A stretch of DNA of 64,000 nucleotides from Porites lobata (GCA_942486035.1 CALNXK010000095.1:915001-979000), one strand, 5' to 3'; shown: positions 20,286 to 30,822, counted from the stretch's first letter. The notes: generated from the sequence alone by a model not told the origin. Program-made: numbers and translations.

Positions 20286-22274
20286 GTTTGTACCCTTAGA
20301 ACACAGTCTCAGTAGTCTGGGGCTTGGGGCCAACCATCTCATCCGGGAGCTTTCCTGGAAGAAATAGGCGTTTGGGCTGATTTAATAGTATACGACGAGG
20401 TCCATACCTGGTGACCTGGGACCGTTTAGTAGACAAGCGTATCGTTCATTAACATTTTTGTTTATGTAAAAGGGATTTTTTTCGTGCAAGAAAGTAGCAT
20501 TCCAAAGCACTGCGTGATATCGTACTGTTTATTTACAAACGCGTTATTTAACTTTGAATTAATGTTTGTCTAACATTTTTTTTTCTGTTATCCTAACAAC
20601 GCCTATGGTGGTTGCTTTAACTCTTTCACGCACAGAAAAGTCCAAAGTCTAAAATGGAGAGAAATTCCAAATTTCATTCTATAAAATTCGCAGAAACAAA
20701 TAGCACAACGTAAGAGCACTGCCAAAGATGTTTCATTTGAATGCTAACACCAACGGATTTCATCCGCAGACTCAAAAGTTAGAACAACCTCATAGATCAT
20801 TCGTTTTGCAGTGAAAGAGTTATTTAAAAAAAAGCCTGTACTTTGCCTTAAGATATATGTTATACCTACTACTATGACTCTTAATTGGTAAAAAGCAATT
20901 CCAAAAATGATTCATTCTTGTATAAAAATAGTTTGAAAAATAAATGACAGAATTAAAAATTGATTTTGCAATCCATTTGCAGTCCCTTTGACTTTGTATT
21001 GAAGCAAGATGTTTTTGCATAAAAGTGATATATCTCATATCTATCCATTTAGTAATGATTCCTCTAAGGCTAGAATAATTAACTATTTTTGTATAACTGT
21101 CGGAACGTAAAATTTTAGCGCTGAGATTACTTTGCAATTTGTATCCTCACTATATTGGGCAAACCTATGCCTGAATTTAAGCGGGTAGTGAAAGTAAATG
21201 AAATAAAATGGGAATATAGCAACAAACTTTACTCTCTTTTTTTGTATCTGGATCTCAGGCTGTCTCCACACTAATTCAGTAGTGGACCTAGAAAATCTTC
21301 GTTTTTGTCAACAAGATGCATCAATAGCTCCTTTCCCATGCAGCCAGGGCTAAAAGCGAAACTCTCGTTAATATACTTATAAGTTACTCCATCAAAAAAT
21401 AAAATACAGTAGTGTAATTCTCAACGGCAACGGTAACGCGAAAGGTCTAATTGTGCAGCACATTTTTTTGTACATTTGTCTCCCTTTATTGTTGCACAAC
21501 TAAAACATGAAACTTCCTAGTTTATGGAAGAAATGTCGTATGTTCTTGCCTGTCTTCCTGTTCGATTTTTTGGCACTGCCGCTCAATTTCACCTTGCTGG
21601 TCGCTAGCACTTCTCATTTTCTTACCACCGCTATAAAAATTTCATACTTTTCTTCCAACGTCAATCTATGTCTATCATCCACGTCAATGAAGACATTAAA
21701 ATTTAGTCGACGAAAAGACTCGGCTTTATGTTCGTTTTTCTTCTCTTCCAAAGTGTAGGTAGCGGTCACTTGACTACCAAATTATATTGTATCTATACGT
21801 TTCCATTTCTATCGTAACAGAGTAGACCTCTGTTGTGACTTTAACCACGGATCTAATAGCCCTATGTCGGTAAGTGTGACATTTTATATCTTCTTACACG
21901 TAAGGGAAAAGGACCGGTCTTACAACCTGAACCAGAGTGAAGGTCATGCGATAATAGTCAGCGGTTGCCCGATTTTGACAGTTGTCAATTAATCTTCATA
22001 TTTGTAGCATCTATAACTGCCGGGGCATTGTCATTTTCTGTAGTTGTGAAAATGAGATTTGACATCGGCTTACATGTGGTTGTGTACATCAATAGCAATA
22101 AGGCTCCCCCGGAATTCCGCTATTACCTTACAAGGCTAAGCGTGTAACAAGCTCTCCGTTAGGACAAAGTAGGTTACGTATCGCGAGGAGAAGGGAAGAG
22201 CAAAAGCTGGGACCCAGTTCCCGCTCCCTATCCCTAGCTAAACTTTTTTTCTCTCTAGGGTTCCAGCACAACAG

Positions 22275-24671
22275 TTAGAAAAGCTTCCTGCGTTTGATGG
22301 CTAAACCACGTTGCTGATACTCCTTTGCTTGTTCAAGGTCACCTAAGTCCTTGTGAATTGAAGCTAGTTTACCGTAGCTTGTTGCAACAGAAACATGTTC
22401 AGCACCAAGCTTCTTGAGTTCGATAGCTAAACCACGTTGCTGATACTCCTTTGCTTGTTCAAGGTCACCTAAGGCCTTGTGAATTGAAGCTAGGTTACCG
22501 TAGCTTGTTGCAACAGAAACATGTTCAGCACCAAGCTTCTTGAGTTCGATGGCTAAACCACGTTGCTGATACTCCTTTGCTTGTGCAAGGTCACCTAAGT
22601 CCTGGTGAATTGAAGCTAGGTTACCGTAGCTTGTTGCAACAGAAACATGTTCAGCACCAAGCTTCTTGAGTTCGATGGCTAAAGCACGTTGCTGATACTC
22701 CTTTGCTTGTTCAAGGTCACCTAAGTCCTTGTGAATTAAAGCTAGGTTACCGTAGCTTGTTGCAACAGAAACATGTTCAGCACCAAGCTTCTTGAGTTTG
22801 ATGGCTAAAGCACGTTGCTGATACTCCTTTGCTTGTTCAAGGTCACCTAAGTCCTGGTGAATTGAAGCTAGGTTACCGTAGCTTGTTGCAACAGAAACAT
22901 GTTCAGCACCAAGCTTCTTGAGTTCGATGGCTAAACCACGTTGCTGATACTCCTTTGCTTGTTCAAGGTCACCTAAGTCCTTGTGAATTAAAGCTAGGTT
23001 ACCGTAGCTTGTTGCAACAGAAACATGTTCAGCACCAAGCTTCTTGAGTTTGATGGCTAAAGCACGTTGCTGATACTCCTTTGCTTGTTCAAGGTCACCT
23101 AAGTCCTGGTGAATTGAAGCTAGGTTACCGTAGCTTGTTGCAACAGAAACATGTTCAGCACCAAGCTTCTTGAGAAAGATGGCTAAAGCACGTTGCTGAT
23201 ACTCCTTTGCTTGTTCAAGGTCACCTAAGTCCTGGTGAATTGAAGCTAGGTTACCGTAGCTTGTTGCAACAGAAACATGTTCAGCACCAAGCTTCTTGAG
23301 AAAGATGGCTAAGCCACGTTGCTGATACTCCTTTGCTCGTTCAAGGTCACCTAAGGCCTTGTGAATTGAAGCTAGGTTACCGTAGCTTGTTGCAACAGAA
23401 ACATGTTCAGCACCAAGCTTCTTGAGAAAGATGGCTAAACCACGTTGCTGATACTCCTTTGCTTGTTCAAGGTCACCTAAGTCCTTGTGAATTGAAGCTA
23501 GGTTACCGTAGCTTGTTGCAACAGAAACATGTTCAGCACCAAGCTTTTTGAGTTTGATGGCTAAAGCACGTTGCTGATACTCCTTTGCTCGTTCAAAGTC
23601 ACCTAAGGCCTTGTAAACTAAAGCTAAGTCATTGTACCCGGATGCAACATCGACATTTTGGTCACCCAATAGCCTGATACGAACAGCTAGAGAGTTTTCC
23701 AAGTATGTCTTTGCCACGTTAAATTCACAGTGCATTTTACATATGTCGCCAAGATTCGACAATTTTTCAGAAATGTCCTGAATATGGCCTTGAGACATAT
23801 TTTCTGTCATAATAACTGTATTAATTGGTACAATAAGGGCACTTACGTGCGGAATGATGTGCATAGTGTCCATTGTGCTATTTTCGTGTGGAATTGTGAC
23901 TATAAATTTGTGAAATGATGTAACAGCTTCACTTACAACCTTGATCGTTTGATTCTCCTTACAGTCACCCATCACCCATTTCATTGCGTCGTGCACAACC
24001 TGATGTACACGAATGTAGCAGCAACTATCTTCGCCTTCCTCTAAAAGAAGCAATGAAGATCTTCTGAATCTTCTGCGAATGTGTTCCTTGTCCTCTTTGT
24101 CATCGTGTTCGAGAACGTTTATAAGGTAACTAACTGCAATGTCAACGTTTAATGGTTGTGGTGCGCACAGGGAAAGAAATCTGAATAGCTGTTCAAAAAA
24201 CTTGTCGGATTTGACTTGTGCTTCGACAGCTAACGTTATTGTTGTAGTCATCGTATTTGGATAAATTGGGTTGGTATCAGCAAGGGTATCCTCGGTCGTT
24301 CCTGGTTTTCCTTTTTGTAAAATCTTTAGATATTCGTCCCCGCCAAAGTGCTTCGATGCTTTGTCCTGTCGAATGTCTTTGACAAACACAGCTGCGCCTG
24401 CTAAAGCAAGTGGCTGATAGTCCAGTTTCTGGGCAAAGTTTTCCGCTAGCTCGTTGTCGAAGACTCCAGAAAGCTTGGCCAATAAGGAAGTGACATCGTA
24501 AGGATTCATTCCTTGGCTTACTGAAATGTGATTGATGAAAGAGCTTTTTAATGGGATGGACTTTGTATCCTGGGTTGTAATTAACAACTGACCTCGTGCC
24601 CACGTCTCGGTTCCAGACTGTGGTAGGTGATCATGTACAAAAGTCAGTTTAGTCACATTGTCCACCACCAA
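22275..24671 (-). CDS. NLR1 second open frame: C-terminal NB-ARC half and TPR array
   Basis: This frame encodes up to 798 residues. It opens at MVVDNVTKLTF, i.e. the Walker B end, and contains QLLITTQDTKSIP (sensor-type strand), LDYQPLALAGAA (GLPLAL-like), a FLSLCAPQPLNVDIA winged-helix start and IRVHQVVHDAM, followed by TPRs to the KRRKLF terminus. It overlaps the first frame by 23 bases. It is unlikely to be translated on its own. I read it as the continuation of the interrupted gene. Confidence 0.65.
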   Translation of the reverse strand: MVVDNVTKLTFVHDHLPQSGTETWARGQLLITTQDTKSIPLKSSFINHISVSQGMNPYDVTSLLAKLSGVFDNELAENFAQKLDYQPLALAGAAVFVKDIRQDKASKHFGGDEYLKILQKGKPGTTEDTLADTNPIYPNTMTTTITLAVEAQVKSDKFFEQLFRFLSLCAPQPLNVDIAVSYLINVLEHDDKEDKEHIRRRFRRSSLLLLEEGEDSCCYIRVHQVVHDAMKWVMGDCKENQTIKVVSEAVTSFHKFIVTIPHENSTMDTMHIIPHVSALIVPINTVIMTENMSQGHIQDISEKLSNLGDICKMHCEFNVAKTYLENSLAVRIRLLGDQNVDVASGYNDLALVYKALGDFERAKEYQQRALAIKLKKLGAEHVSVATSYGNLASIHKDLGDLEQAKEYQQRGLAIFLKKLGAEHVSVATSYGNLASIHKALGDLERAKEYQQRGLAIFLKKLGAEHVSVATSYGNLASIHQDLGDLEQAKEYQQRALAIFLKKLGAEHVSVATSYGNLASIHQDLGDLEQAKEYQQRALAIKLKKLGAEHVSVATSYGNLALIHKDLGDLEQAKEYQQRGLAIELKKLGAEHVSVATSYGNLASIHQDLGDLEQAKEYQQRALAIKLKKLGAEHVSVATSYGNLALIHKDLGDLEQAKEYQQRALAIELKKLGAEHVSVATSYGNLASIHQDLGDLAQAKEYQQRGLAIELKKLGAEHVSVATSYGNLASIHKALGDLEQAKEYQQRGLAIELKKLGAEHVSVATSYGKLASIHKDLGDLEQAKEYQQRGLAIKRRKLF
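22290..23660 (-). repeat. NLR1 TPR tandem array, 126-bp units
   Basis: Ten consecutive 42-residue units are almost identical (core LKKLGAEHVSVATSYGNLAS, then IH, then DLGDLEQAKEYQQR), preceded by a more divergent unit (RIRLLGDQNVDVASGYNDLA). The variation is concentrated in a few places: the residues after IH (KD, KA, QD), A/G in QQR-A/G-LAI, and the last residue (F, E or K). The DNA repeats with a period of 126 bp. Such uniformity implies recent expansion or homogenisation by unequal exchange. Confidence 0.85.
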
Positions 24672-25701
24672 TTAACCACGACGTGTAACACCCAATTTTT
24701 GCAGCAATAAGCATCTTGAGATTGGCAATCTTCTCCTCAATGTTCCAATCCTTAAAGCACAAGGTTTGCATCACTGAAAAGTCTGGGCACTTTAAATGAC
24801 GAGCAAAGTTGGCATATGACTCCAAAAGTGAATCTCGGCTGTCAGCCTTTATGGTCATCACAAAGGACGAAGTGCCTGGTATTTCTTTTACTTCATCAAA
24901 GAATCTTTCAGCTACGAGGCCAGCTAGTTGCGATTTGCCACTTCCTGGATTCCCTGAGATGTACAGATAACTCAACCTGTTCTCGTTGGCCCTCTTTAGT
25001 TCCCTTAGCTGATGGGCTATTTGTGCTACTTCACTTTCACGGCTTTCAATTTCGTGTGTAGGTTTAGGAGGGAGAACACAGAATGAAGGCGCTTCTTTCT
25101 GAAGCTGGTCTTCAAGAACCTGGAGCTGGTTCTCTTTTTCTTGAAGTTCTTGTTTAAGATCGTCAACCTCTTTGAGAATTTTATGTAATTTGTCGGTTGG
25201 GAAAGTTTTCTGATTTTTTATCTCATCGATTTTTACAGTAGAGAGACCAAGCGCATGAAACGCACAATGAACTTTTCCAATGGCATTCTGAAAATCCATC
25301 TTAGGGAGACTTCCCTGTGGTATGTGGGCGAATTCCTCGTTTCTAAATTTTCTAAGATCATCCACATTGTTTCTGACAGTTGATGCAAGGTACGGCCCGA
25401 CACAATCAGAGTAAAGGATGGCGTAAAACAGCATTGTGCAATCCCATTCCGCTCTGTTTCCATTTATCATGGTGACCAAAAGATGAGCATTTCTTCTTTG
25501 ATTTCTTAGAGATTCGCCGTTGTAAAAGTCCGTTCCATTCTGGGCCAAATCTTTCCATTCTCCCAATGATTTTGATTTGTATTGATTGTCCCATTCACGT
25601 TTAAAAAGCTCTCTGAGGCCTTCGGCTAGTAAATCAGTGGTTACATAACAAATTCTGAAGTAGTTCAGCTGTTCTTTGGTGTATTCTTTTGAAAGGGCCA
25701 T
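24649..25701 (-). CDS. NLR1 first open frame: HEPN domain and P-loop
   Basis: This frame encodes 350 residues from MALSKEYTKEQLNYF to the frameshift-induced stop after SWLIGGGQCD. It contains the complete HEPN-like domain, the coiled coil (DDLKQELQEKENQLQVLEDQ) and the Walker A motif, but loses Walker B and everything after. If translated as it stands, it would be a HEPN plus half-NTPase fragment. I chose the ATG at 25701 because NLR2 has the same MALSKEY start and the sequence upstream looks like a splice acceptor. Confidence 0.7.
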   Translation of the reverse strand: MALSKEYTKEQLNYFRICYVTTDLLAEGLRELFKREWDNQYKSKSLGEWKDLAQNGTDFYNGESLRNQRRNAHLLVTMINGNRAEWDCTMLFYAILYSDCVGPYLASTVRNNVDDLRKFRNEEFAHIPQGSLPKMDFQNAIGKVHCAFHALGLSTVKIDEIKNQKTFPTDKLHKILKEVDDLKQELQEKENQLQVLEDQLQKEAPSFCVLPPKPTHEIESRESEVAQIAHQLRELKRANENRLSYLYISGNPGSGKSQLAGLVAERFFDEVKEIPGTSSFVMTIKADSRDSLLESYANFARHLKCPDFSVMQTLCFKDWNIEEKIANLKMLIAAKIGCYTSWLIGGGQCD

Positions 25702-25935
25702 GTTTGAGGCACTGCTGAGGCTTGGAACCTTTGGAAAAATGAATTAAGAAAACGACTTGATGAACGTTGTAGGGAAAAGAAAGGCAGGATCTTGAAAATA
25801 TGATTTAGACGAAATAACTTCTGTTGTTCTAAATTGTCCTTAACTACTAAGCATATAGCAGGTTTTCCTTGATGAAGTATTTTGACAGACTTTTTAATCT
25901 ACGCTAACAAGAGAACATTTATTTCTCAAAATGTG

Positions 25936-26382
25936 CACTGTAATTTTCAGGGAGTTATAATAACTCCTCTAGTGGGGCTAATTTAACTCCTGACAGTGGA
26001 GTTATTTTTCGTGGAGTTATTTTAACTCCAAAAAGGAGTTTAAAGAACTCTTTTTCAGGAGTAAAAGTGACCCCAGATATTGAGGAGTTAAAATAACCCC
26101 AAAAAAGGAGTTATCCTGTACCTAAAATTTTTACTCCACTTTCAGAGTTAAATTAACTCCAAAAAGAGTAAAAACAACCCCTGTAAGGAGTACAAGTAAC
26201 CCCATTTCGGAGTAATTTTAACTCCAAGACTGGGAGTAAAAAGAACTCTTTTTCAGGAGTAAAAATGACCCCAAATTCGGAGTTAAATTAGGAGTTAAAA
26301 TAACCCCAAAAAAGGGGTTATCCTGTACCTAAAATTTTTACTCCATTTTTGGAGTTATAATAACTCCCTAAAAATTACGGTG
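25936..26382. mobile_element. 447-bp element built from 'ggagttaaaataactcc' palindromes
   Basis: The ends 'cactgtaattttcagggagt' and 'actccctaaaaattacggtg' are terminal inverted repeats. The flank is TG on both sides, and the NLR2 flank (near 47476-47482) shows the empty site 'aaaatgtgaaagg'. Inside, 'ggagt' and 'actcc' words alternate many times, forming a string of small palindromes. A segment of about 115 bp ('agaactctttttcaggagta' to 'ctaaaatttttactcc') occurs twice, about 195 bp apart. CACTG ends with a 2-bp duplication would fit a CACTA-like element, but no transposase is present. Confidence 0.8.
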
Positions 26383-26584
26383 TGAAAGGCGAAAAAGCTG
26401 ACGTAAAATGCTTTTTTTAAACTTGCTCCAGTTTTTGCATTTTAAGAATAGAATCAAAGATCTTTTAAGTGGCGTATAATAAGGGAGTGAATTACGATTT
26501 AAGCGACGGCAACATGATTAAAATTATGCCGAATTATTCGTGTTAAAAAACTGTTTAATATTCATCTTTTGTAAACTTCCTTAA

Positions 26585-28337
26585 GTTGGCTCCGTAATTA
26601 ATACCAGAGCATTTTGCTGTGACAATTTTTCCGTCATAACGTTTTCGATTTTAACGCGATGGCTGCGAAACTTTGCAAAGAACAACAGATATCATTCGGC
26701 AATAATACGAAATATTCCGATTTCATTGATGGTAAATATTTCTTGAGAAATTAGCGCTTAAAAGGACCCTACTGTTCATGATGTTTTTTACCGAAATTTC
26801 TGGTATCGGCTTCAATTGATATAATAAATATGCCAAAGGAATTTCAGAAAAATCGTTGGAGCAGAAGTCCGTAACTAAAAGTCGCTCAAAATTCAGCTGT
26901 GAAATCGTTTTGGAATTTCAAAAATAAATGGCAAGATTTCCGTATAACCCCATACATTAATTATGCATACATTCATTGTTTAAATAAAACAAAAGCCGAT
27001 TACCTATCGTGCTTTTCTTTAAAAGGTACTTTTTAGTTTTAGAAGAACTATAAATTGCCCCAAACCTTGCTCTGAAGTAGAATTACTTGTTCTTCGACAG
27101 TCTTAAAATACCCCTTGACAGTTTTGGCTCAAACTCCTGCTGCATACATTTTGATGTATTGCAATGCATTTTCAACGACTTTTACTGCTGTTCGTTGCTT
27201 CCAACTCAGGAAAAAAGTATTGAGATTGGACGCTACCTCGTATCAGAGCTCAGATAGAACTGTCCAGCACCTTTGTTATGACTACAAGCTGACTACAAAT
27301 GAGCACGAGCGGCAGTTCTGCGAGGAATTCGCACCTCACCCAGGGGGGGACGAACGACAATGATGACCATGCCTGTGAACCGAATAACATCACAGTGCAA
27401 AATAAAATTATCGCAAAAATGCTCCCCGTGAATAAATTTACAACTCTGAAATTTTTGTCACTCCTTCCTTCAATGAATGGGTATTTTTTTCTTGATTATT
27501 ATGTTTTGCTCTGCAGTGCATGTTTATACAGATCGGTCCACAGACATTGGCATCATTGTCATTCGTTCCCCCCTGGCTGAGGTGTGAATTCCTCGCAGAG
27601 CTGCGGCTCGTGCTCATTTTCTGGTCATAAACAAAGGTGCTCGACAGTTCTATCTGAGCTTCGATACAAGGTAGCTTACAATCCCAATACCTTTTTCCTG
27701 AATTGGAAACAACGTACAGCAGGAAAAGCCGTTGAGGATGCATTGGAATATATCAAAATGTATGTAGCAGGAGTTTGAAGCAAAACTGCCAAGGGATATT
27801 TTAAAAATGTCGAGGAACAATTCATTCATAGTGCTTCTAAAACTGAAAAGTACCTTCTAAAGAATAGCACGATAGGCAATTGGCTTCTGTTTTCAGAATT
27901 AGCAAACAATGAATTTACTTGTCCCGAAAATTGAAACTGGTGTCTCCTTCTTCCTGATAGTAATTTATTTTTGAAATTCCAAAACAATTTCACAGCTGAA
28001 TTTTGAGCGACTTTTAGTTACGGACTTCTGCTCCAACGATTTTTCTGAAATTTCTCTGGCATATTTATTATATCAATTAAAGCCGATACCAGAAATTTCA
28101 GTAAAAAATATCAGCAAAATTTTTTACTAGACCCGATTCTCTTTGAACATTAGGGTCCTTTTAAGCGCTAATTTCTCAAGAAATATTTACCATCAATGAA
28201 ATCGGAATATTTCGTATTATTGCCGAATGATATCTGTTGTTCTTTGCAAAGTTTCGCAGCCATCGCGTTAAACTTGAAAAAGTTATGACGGAAAATTTGT
28301 CACAGCTAAATGCTCTTGTATTAATTACGGAGCCACC
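26585..28337. mobile_element. 1753-bp TTAA-flanked element with about 780-bp inverted arms
   Basis: TTAA occurs at both borders (26581-26584 and 28338-28341), and the NLR2 flank has a single TTAA in the empty site (47650-47653). The ends are 'gttggctccgtaattaatac' and 'gtattaattacggagccacc'. The left arm (26585 to about 27370) and right arm (about 27545-28337) are inverted complements for most of their length, leaving a centre of about 175 bp. Open frames at 27115-27363, 27299-27580, 27438-27743 and 27584-27778 are arm shadows of each other, not a transposase. TTAA duplication fits Kolobok or piggyBac mobilisation. Confidence 0.85.
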
Positions 28338-28788
28338 TTAATATATTGTTACTTTAATTTCCTTTGATAATAATTGTATCCGTAACCGTAATTGTTAGTT
28401 CGTCTTTGAAAAATTGTAATTGAGGAGGCCTTAACTTAACATTATCAGCTTTATAGTTTCCTTTAGGGCTCCTCGCCATTACTTTCTATATTTTTGTATT
28501 TTTTTGTAATTCTAATCATGAAATTTTTCTGTGTGGGACAAAAAAAACAAAATACAAAATACAACCTTGAACACGGTTTAAGAGTTGATTTAATTTGAAG
28601 AACTGAGTTAAATATTTTCTTGCGAACTTCTTTAAACAGGCTCTTTGATCGTCTGTGGAAGATGCAAAGAGTGACAAAGGAAAAAATGAAAGCAAGAACA
28701 AAGGTTGAAATCTTTTCGCTTCATGCGCCAAAAACAAAAATGCAAAACTCTTAATTAAATCTTAGACGTGTTGCAATCTCATTTTTAA

Positions 28789-29049
28789 GGCCCAGTTCAA
28801 ATGTCAGATTTCACTACGGCATTTGATTCAAACGTCGAATTTAACTCTATTCGCTGTCAGTACTCCCAGTCTCTAAAACTAAAAGTTCGGCACATGTGAA
28901 ATGCGACGTTTGAATCAAAAGACGAACCTATAGCCTGCGAACGGCAGACGTTTCTCCCCGCTCATCGCCGCTAAGGGACGTCTCGTGGAACGTCCCTCAG
29001 GTGCGGAACGTCTCTCGGCGCATTTGAAATTCGACGTTTCAACCTGGCC
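28789..29049. mobile_element. 261-bp MITE with TAA target duplication
   Basis: TAA flanks both sides (28786-28788 and 29050-29052). The termini are 'ggcccagttcaaatgtcaga' and 'cgacgtttcaacctggcc', and 'gacgttt' words occur in inverted orientation inside. The 28985-29020 part contains 'aacgtccctcag' and 'gaacgtctctcgg' repeats. GGCC ends plus TAA match the type of element at 14233-14580. Confidence 0.65.
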
Positions 29050-30295
29050 TAAATCTAAACGTTTCGACATTACAATATCTTCAATCTCAATGTCTTTCAT
29101 ATTCAAGAATTTAGAGGCTGACCACAAAACGCAATATTTACGTATTTACACTTCTTGTTGTCTATTGGTTAAAAATGGGGTTAAGTGCAGGATGACCTGC
29201 CGCCGTTCGCCTTCGTCTAAATCTGCATATCAATGTCTTTTAACAAAAATAATGTGACTGGGGCAGAACGAGGGGGGTATTCATTGAGCACAATCGAGCG
29301 CTGTTGTAGTATATTTATCAGCAGGAATTCACACAAAACGATTTGGGATGGAATTGTGCTCTGATTGAACCTAAACGCAGTTTGTTTTTGGGTTTTAGCA
29401 TCATTGGTTGAAAAGTAGTGGAGACGTGTTGGGGTCATGTGCTTGCTTTCCGCGAAAACGTAGACATATCGCTTACCGTATTCCTTTCGTGTTTTTTTTC
29501 CCAAAATATCCGCACTACATACATGGAAAGGGCCCCTTTATGAGTACCACCATGTTCCTAGTAACAGCTTCACAAAATAACACATTTTAACCTTATGGAT
29601 TTTTAAACATCATTGCTTCGCAAAACAGATCCTTTCTCTGTTGTACGTTGTCTGCACCTCGAGACAAGCACATAATACAAAGCGCGGAACAAGATATTAT
29701 TCGCTGATTAACATTAAAATAAATTTTTTGTGGCCATTCGGTTTAGCCGGAGACGGTTCAGATACCAAATAGATCAGACAGATCCTTTAATGCTACTGTG
29801 AAAGCAAACATCAACCCCCCCCTCCCCCGTCCGATCTTCTGCTTGTGATATAATTTCAGCAAGCAATACTCATACAGAACCGTTTAGCGTTTAGTTCGAT
29901 TCTGAAATGGCCGTCGCTAGATTACTTGTCTACTAATTGTACACTTACTTGGGTTCGTCTCACTGTCGACTGCTTATTTTTTCCGGAATGAAATCAGTGA
30001 GATTTCAGCTGAGACACGCAAGTTCGAGTACTTAAGTCGAAAGTGAAGGCAAGCTTCGGTACTTTACCATGCTGTGACGTTTCTAGTGTTTCGCCAGGTG
30101 TTTCGCATGTTATTATTTTTCGTCACATGCGCATTGACCCCTAACATATATTTTCCCTCACCGCCCACGCAAAGGATATCGTGGTTAATAATTTAGTGTT
30201 TAAGATGGACACACGCCAGTAGAGTCCAAATTCAAAGCGACCTATTTTTATCATCCTGTTTTTGCTTTTAGTCAGTGCTCACTGACCGGCACATA

Positions 30296-30670
30296 CCGTA
30301 TTTCCTTGAATAATAGCCGGTGGTTATTAATATTTTTTCGCACTAAAAGGGAGCGACTATTCGAGGGAGGGCGATTATTCGAGGAAGAATTAAGATTATT
30401 TCAAATTTTGTTCACTGGAAGTCGTACTTGCTTTAAATATTTTGTTCTATTATCCCGTTAGAACACATCAAATAAACTGAACATGGGCTTTCTAAGTGTT
30501 CCAAATTTGGTCCCTTGACCTCGGCGTTAGAGCTTGAATCGTCACTGATCAGTTTTGCTGGAAGAATCCCAACTTCAACTTGACAGAGAGGGGATAAAAG
30601 AAAGAGAAGATGGCGAGAGAGGTTGGGGTGGGCGATTATTCAAGGGAGAAGATTAATCGAGGGAATACGA
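30296..30670. mobile_element. 375-bp TA-flanked MITE (pogo-like)
   Basis: The ends are 'ccgtatttccttgaataata' and 'attaatcgagggaatacga', with TA at 30294-30295 and 30671-30672. Other block X copies run uninterrupted at this point ('gaccg.tacaaatttttcctc'), giving an empty site. Internal 'gcgattattcgagg' words are repeated near both ends. Confidence 0.65.
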
Positions 30671-30822
30671 TATTTTTCTCCTCACGACCCACGTCAAAGT
30701 AATCTTGACTACAATCTTCGACAGAATAAAATGGAACGGCAAGCCCTGCGGAAGGCTAACCCCCATCTCCCCCAAATCAAGGATGAAGCCGCGCAAAAAC
30801 CAAAAAGCGCCACTCCCTTTGG

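Larger units (their letters stand above)
18930..22270. repeat. Block Z1 (paralogous to 36043-36720 and 39225-42980)
   Basis: This is the 3' flank of NLR1. It starts at 'cagacgctttta.atacgga' and runs to within a few bases of the NLR1 stop codon. It matches Z2 beside NLR2 over most of its length, with insertions and deletions. It holds a 170-bp MITE (20116-20285) and two open frames conserved between Z1 and Z2 (19413-19769 and 19797-20072). A small partial copy of its beginning lies at 36043-36720. No gene is established in it. Confidence 0.65.
22275..25701 (-). pseudogene. NLR1: DZIP3-like HEPN / NB-ARC / TPR NLR-like gene, frameshifted
   Basis: Predicted intracellular sensor of the cnidarian NLR-like class. 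From the ATG at 25701: residues about 1-150 are a DZIP3-like HEPN domain with R-N-E-E-F-A-H at 120-126; 172-203 are a coiled coil; 250-257 are the Walker A loop GNPGSGKS. A single extra base near 24669-24671 then breaks the frame at the Walker B strand, where NLR2 reads SWLIVVDNV. The rest continues in the next frame (22275-24671): LLITTQD, a YQPLALA motif, a winged-helix-like part and 11 TPRs, ten of them almost identical. Without the shift the product would be about 1,140 residues. The coding region upstream of the TPRs shows no intron. An acceptor-like 'ttttccaaag|gttcc' before the ATG suggests a 5' untranslated exon. The lesion may be real or an assembly error. Confidence 0.8.
25702..28640. 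promoter_or_regulatory. 5' flank of NLR1, with two transposon insertions
   Basis: Apart from two insertions (25936-26382 and 26585-28337), this flank aligns with 47207-47935 upstream of NLR2. Shared words include 'gactttttaatctacgctaac', 'aggcgaaaa.agctgacgtaaaatgc' and 'gtttaagagctgatttaattt'. An acceptor-like 'ttccaaag' lies about 30 bases before the ATG. Conservation of about 700 bp suggests a duplicated promoter or 5' exon, but I see no defined core promoter element. Confidence 0.45.

Noticed and set aside
22290..23660. CRISPR-like or satellite array
   Set aside because: The 126-bp period is exactly 42 codons, stays in frame and encodes TPRs. The genome is eukaryotic.
24277..24603. Minus-strand 108-residue frame (MGTRSVVNYN...), with an equal-length frame at 45783-46109 in NLR2
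   Set aside because: It overlaps the NB-ARC coding frame in another phase. It recurs only because the two NLR genes are nearly identical there. The NB-ARC motifs are in the other frame.
27115..27778. Coding gene inside the long inverted-repeat element
   Set aside because: The frames on both strands are mirror images created by the two arms and have no transposase motifs.
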